Below, one piece after another: positions 22,101-23,694 of a stretch of DNA of 23,694 nt. The stretch is from positions 1-23,694 of the forward strand of contig JADIIX010000231.1 in NCBI GenBank assembly GCA_027604505.1. Direction: 5' to 3'. Each line of letters begins with the position of its first letter. Position 1 is the stretch's first letter. Both the position numbers and the translations under genes were made by a program. Source of the stretch: Gonapodya sp. JEL0774 (Eukaryota > Monoblepharomycota > Monoblepharidomycetes > Monoblepharidales > Gonapodyaceae). The notes beneath the pieces were generated by a model. That model had not been told where the DNA came from. It worked only from the letters and a program-made list of their open reading frames with translations, and made no database searches.

Positions 22101-22585
22101 GTATAACAAGCCGCTTCGCACTTGACCTCGGGCCAGTGAAGACGCCGCAAGCAAGACAACGCGCGTTTGATGATGCAAATTATATCTTGGTGACTCCACT
22201 CGCGCATGGTGGTGTCGCTCTGCAGAATCATGGAGCACACCGATCACGCAACTCCAGAGTACGGACCATAAGCACCACTCCAACGACAAAACTCTGGCAA
22301 ACATTGTACAAATGCAAATGGGCAACTTTGTCTCAATCAGACTCTCAGATGTAATACTTGCATTAGATGTTGCGGTTGGCCCGCGCGAGTACCATAAAGT
22401 ACCTATCATTCACCGCCCAATCCATGAATACACTACTACATTGACCCGTGCTCCAATAAATCATTCTCATAGTTTAGATTTACGAAACAGCTCCGTGACG
22501 GTCGCAGTGCAACGTGCCTGGATCTTAGATGAACACACGCTCTTGATCACACTTCACACTGCACTATAACATACCAACTAAAGGT
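22101..22585. other. Convergent intergenic region, no gene seen
   Basis: The transporter (plus) and the oxygenase (minus) end facing each other, 485 bases apart. This stretch should hold both 3' untranslated regions and terminators. The small open frames in it (such as 22312-22569) show no family features or plausible structure. Confidence 0.45.
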
Positions 22586-23694
22586 TCATTTTTTCTCCGT
22601 CACATCATACACCGCCTTCAACTTCCTATTCGTCCACTCTCCGGCTGTCACCACCTCATCGTCTGACCTCTCGGGATACCCGTTCGCCTCCAACCACCGA
22701 CGGACCACAGGACTCGGTAAGCCCACCAGCTTGCAGTCGTGTTCAGGTCGCATAAAGTAGGCCATAACGTAACGGGTTTGAGCGCGCTGCGCCGGTGTGT
22801 CCGACACGACGCGGTGTAAGGTGGAGGCGAAGTAGCCTTCGGTCCTGATGAGGATGGACATTGAAATTGAGAGAACAAAGATTCGGGTGCTACAGACACA
22901 ACATTTTCCCACCAAAATTGCAAGCAATCTGATATGTTGATCAACACAGCGGGAACACCATCCGCATCCGGCTTGGGTTCGATATCGACCCACTCTCCTT
23001 GCCAGTTCAGTTGAAGGCCTGGCTCTCCGTGCTGGATGAGCATCGTGAGAGAGCCATAGTCGCTGCAGTGGTTTAGGGTGAGAGATATCCCGAGAAAAGG
23101 CGTGAAACACATTTACAAAGAGCAAACCAAAAGGGGACACAGACGGGGACACAGACGTACCTGTGAGCACCAGTCCGAATAACGCCGTCCGATCCAGGTT
23201 TGACGGATTCCGGCACAGGCGCGTACTTAATCCACCGGAAAGAGTCCCTGGAAGGTACATTGCTATCACGCAGAAGCGAGTGACGACGTCAATATGGATC
23301 ATACAAGATCACATAAACTGGTACTCGTCCACACTCACTATCGATGTCTTGTCACGAACCATTCATCGTCCTCGATTTCCAGGGCAGAGGCAAATATGCG
23401 AAGGAGGTCACAACCGAGATCGTACATTTGACGGGTGAAGGCTTGAATCCTGTCTTGGCGTTCGACAATGTAGTCCGGCTGAGTCGGTGTGCAGAGTTGT
23501 TCTGAACTACTGGACCTCAGGACAGAGAATGACCCGAATGAGACTCACCCACACCCTCGTCTTGTCGAATTCTCCCTCTCCCCACTTTCCCGGAACATTC
23601 ATAAAATCATATCCGAAGTGAGTTCTGTCACCGTTGAAATTGGATGGGATGGACCCGCCCCGACGCTGAAGGAAGGCAGTTTCTACAAGAGGAT
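22586..23694 (-). CDS. 2-oxoglutarate/Fe(II)-dependent oxygenase, isopenicillin N synthase-like (5' end outside the window)
   Basis: A non-haem iron oxygenase of unknown substrate. Visible exons on the minus strand: 23694-23549, 23478-23339, 23262-23161, 23062-22913 and 22844-22586, giving 264 residues. The order matches the family: N-terminal HFGYDFMNVPGKW, then FRWIKYAPVPES, the iron-binding HSD created by splicing (GAHSDYGSLTML), GLQLNWQGEWVDIEP, INISDCLQFW, TEGYFAST and the second histidine in LHRVVS. The cosubstrate motif reads RYVMAYF, where most relatives have Arg-x-Ser. The acceptor at 23263 (GATAG) is chosen because the nearby CCAG at about 23250 would make an in-frame stop; the chosen join reads RHRYNVPSRDSFRW. 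The protein ends in VTEKK. Members act in secondary metabolism and small-molecule modification; nothing nearby tells which. The start and first residues lie beyond the window. Confidence 0.88.

Overview
This window is nuclear DNA of a filamentous fungus, most likely a basidiomycete of the Agaricomycetes type. The genes are dense and intron-rich: most introns are about 55-130 bases with GT..AG ends and CTNAC-like branch sites, and several exons are tiny. The products are fungal (LEU2, a Yih1/IMPACT homologue, a peroxisomal enoyl-CoA isomerase, beta carbonic anhydrases, F-box proteins with Cys-rich tails). The genus is not determined; the phylum is inferred from gene architecture. All splice models below were built by eye, by joining conserved protein segments with reading phase kept across every junction. 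No RNA gene, CRISPR array or transposon was recognised.

Layout. (1) 1-4526: three beta carbonic anhydrase paralogues, one on the minus strand and cut by the window edge, two in tandem on the plus strand, diverging from a 798-base gap. (2) 4721-6333 (+): an eleven-exon peroxisomal enoyl-CoA delta isomerase ending in a PTS1-like SKI. (3) 6448-7133 (-): a small class I SAM methyltransferase, divergent from (4) 7256-9328 (+): an F-box protein with a leucine-rich middle and a C-terminal MYND zinc finger. (5) 9418-10635 (+): a Yih1/IMPACT homologue, convergent with (6) 10778-12305 (-): LEU2, 3-isopropylmalate dehydrogenase. (7) 12593-19008 (-): a very large Ras-family GEF of about 1,921 residues, with a disordered N-terminal half, a RasGEF catalytic domain and a C-terminal PH domain. 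(8) 19511-20767 (-): an F-box protein with a Cys-rich tail and one doubtful junction, divergent by only 77 bases from (9) 20845-22100 (+): a triose-phosphate-translocator (TPT/DMT) family transporter. (10) 22586-23694 (-): a 2-oxoglutarate/Fe(II) oxygenase of the isopenicillin N synthase-like family, cut by the right edge.

The genes do not form an obvious pathway cluster. The clearest local themes are the carbonic anhydrase expansion (CO2/bicarbonate supply), the pairing of Yih1, a brake on Gcn2 amino-acid-starvation signalling, with the leucine biosynthesis gene LEU2, and two F-box genes that each carry a zinc-binding module. I found no convincing undescribed system. The points most worth checking are the carbonic anhydrase triplet with a changed active-site loop, the RalGPS-like RasGEF-PH architecture, the possible frameshift in the F-box/Cys-rich gene, the micro-exons, and the altered cosubstrate motif of the oxygenase.
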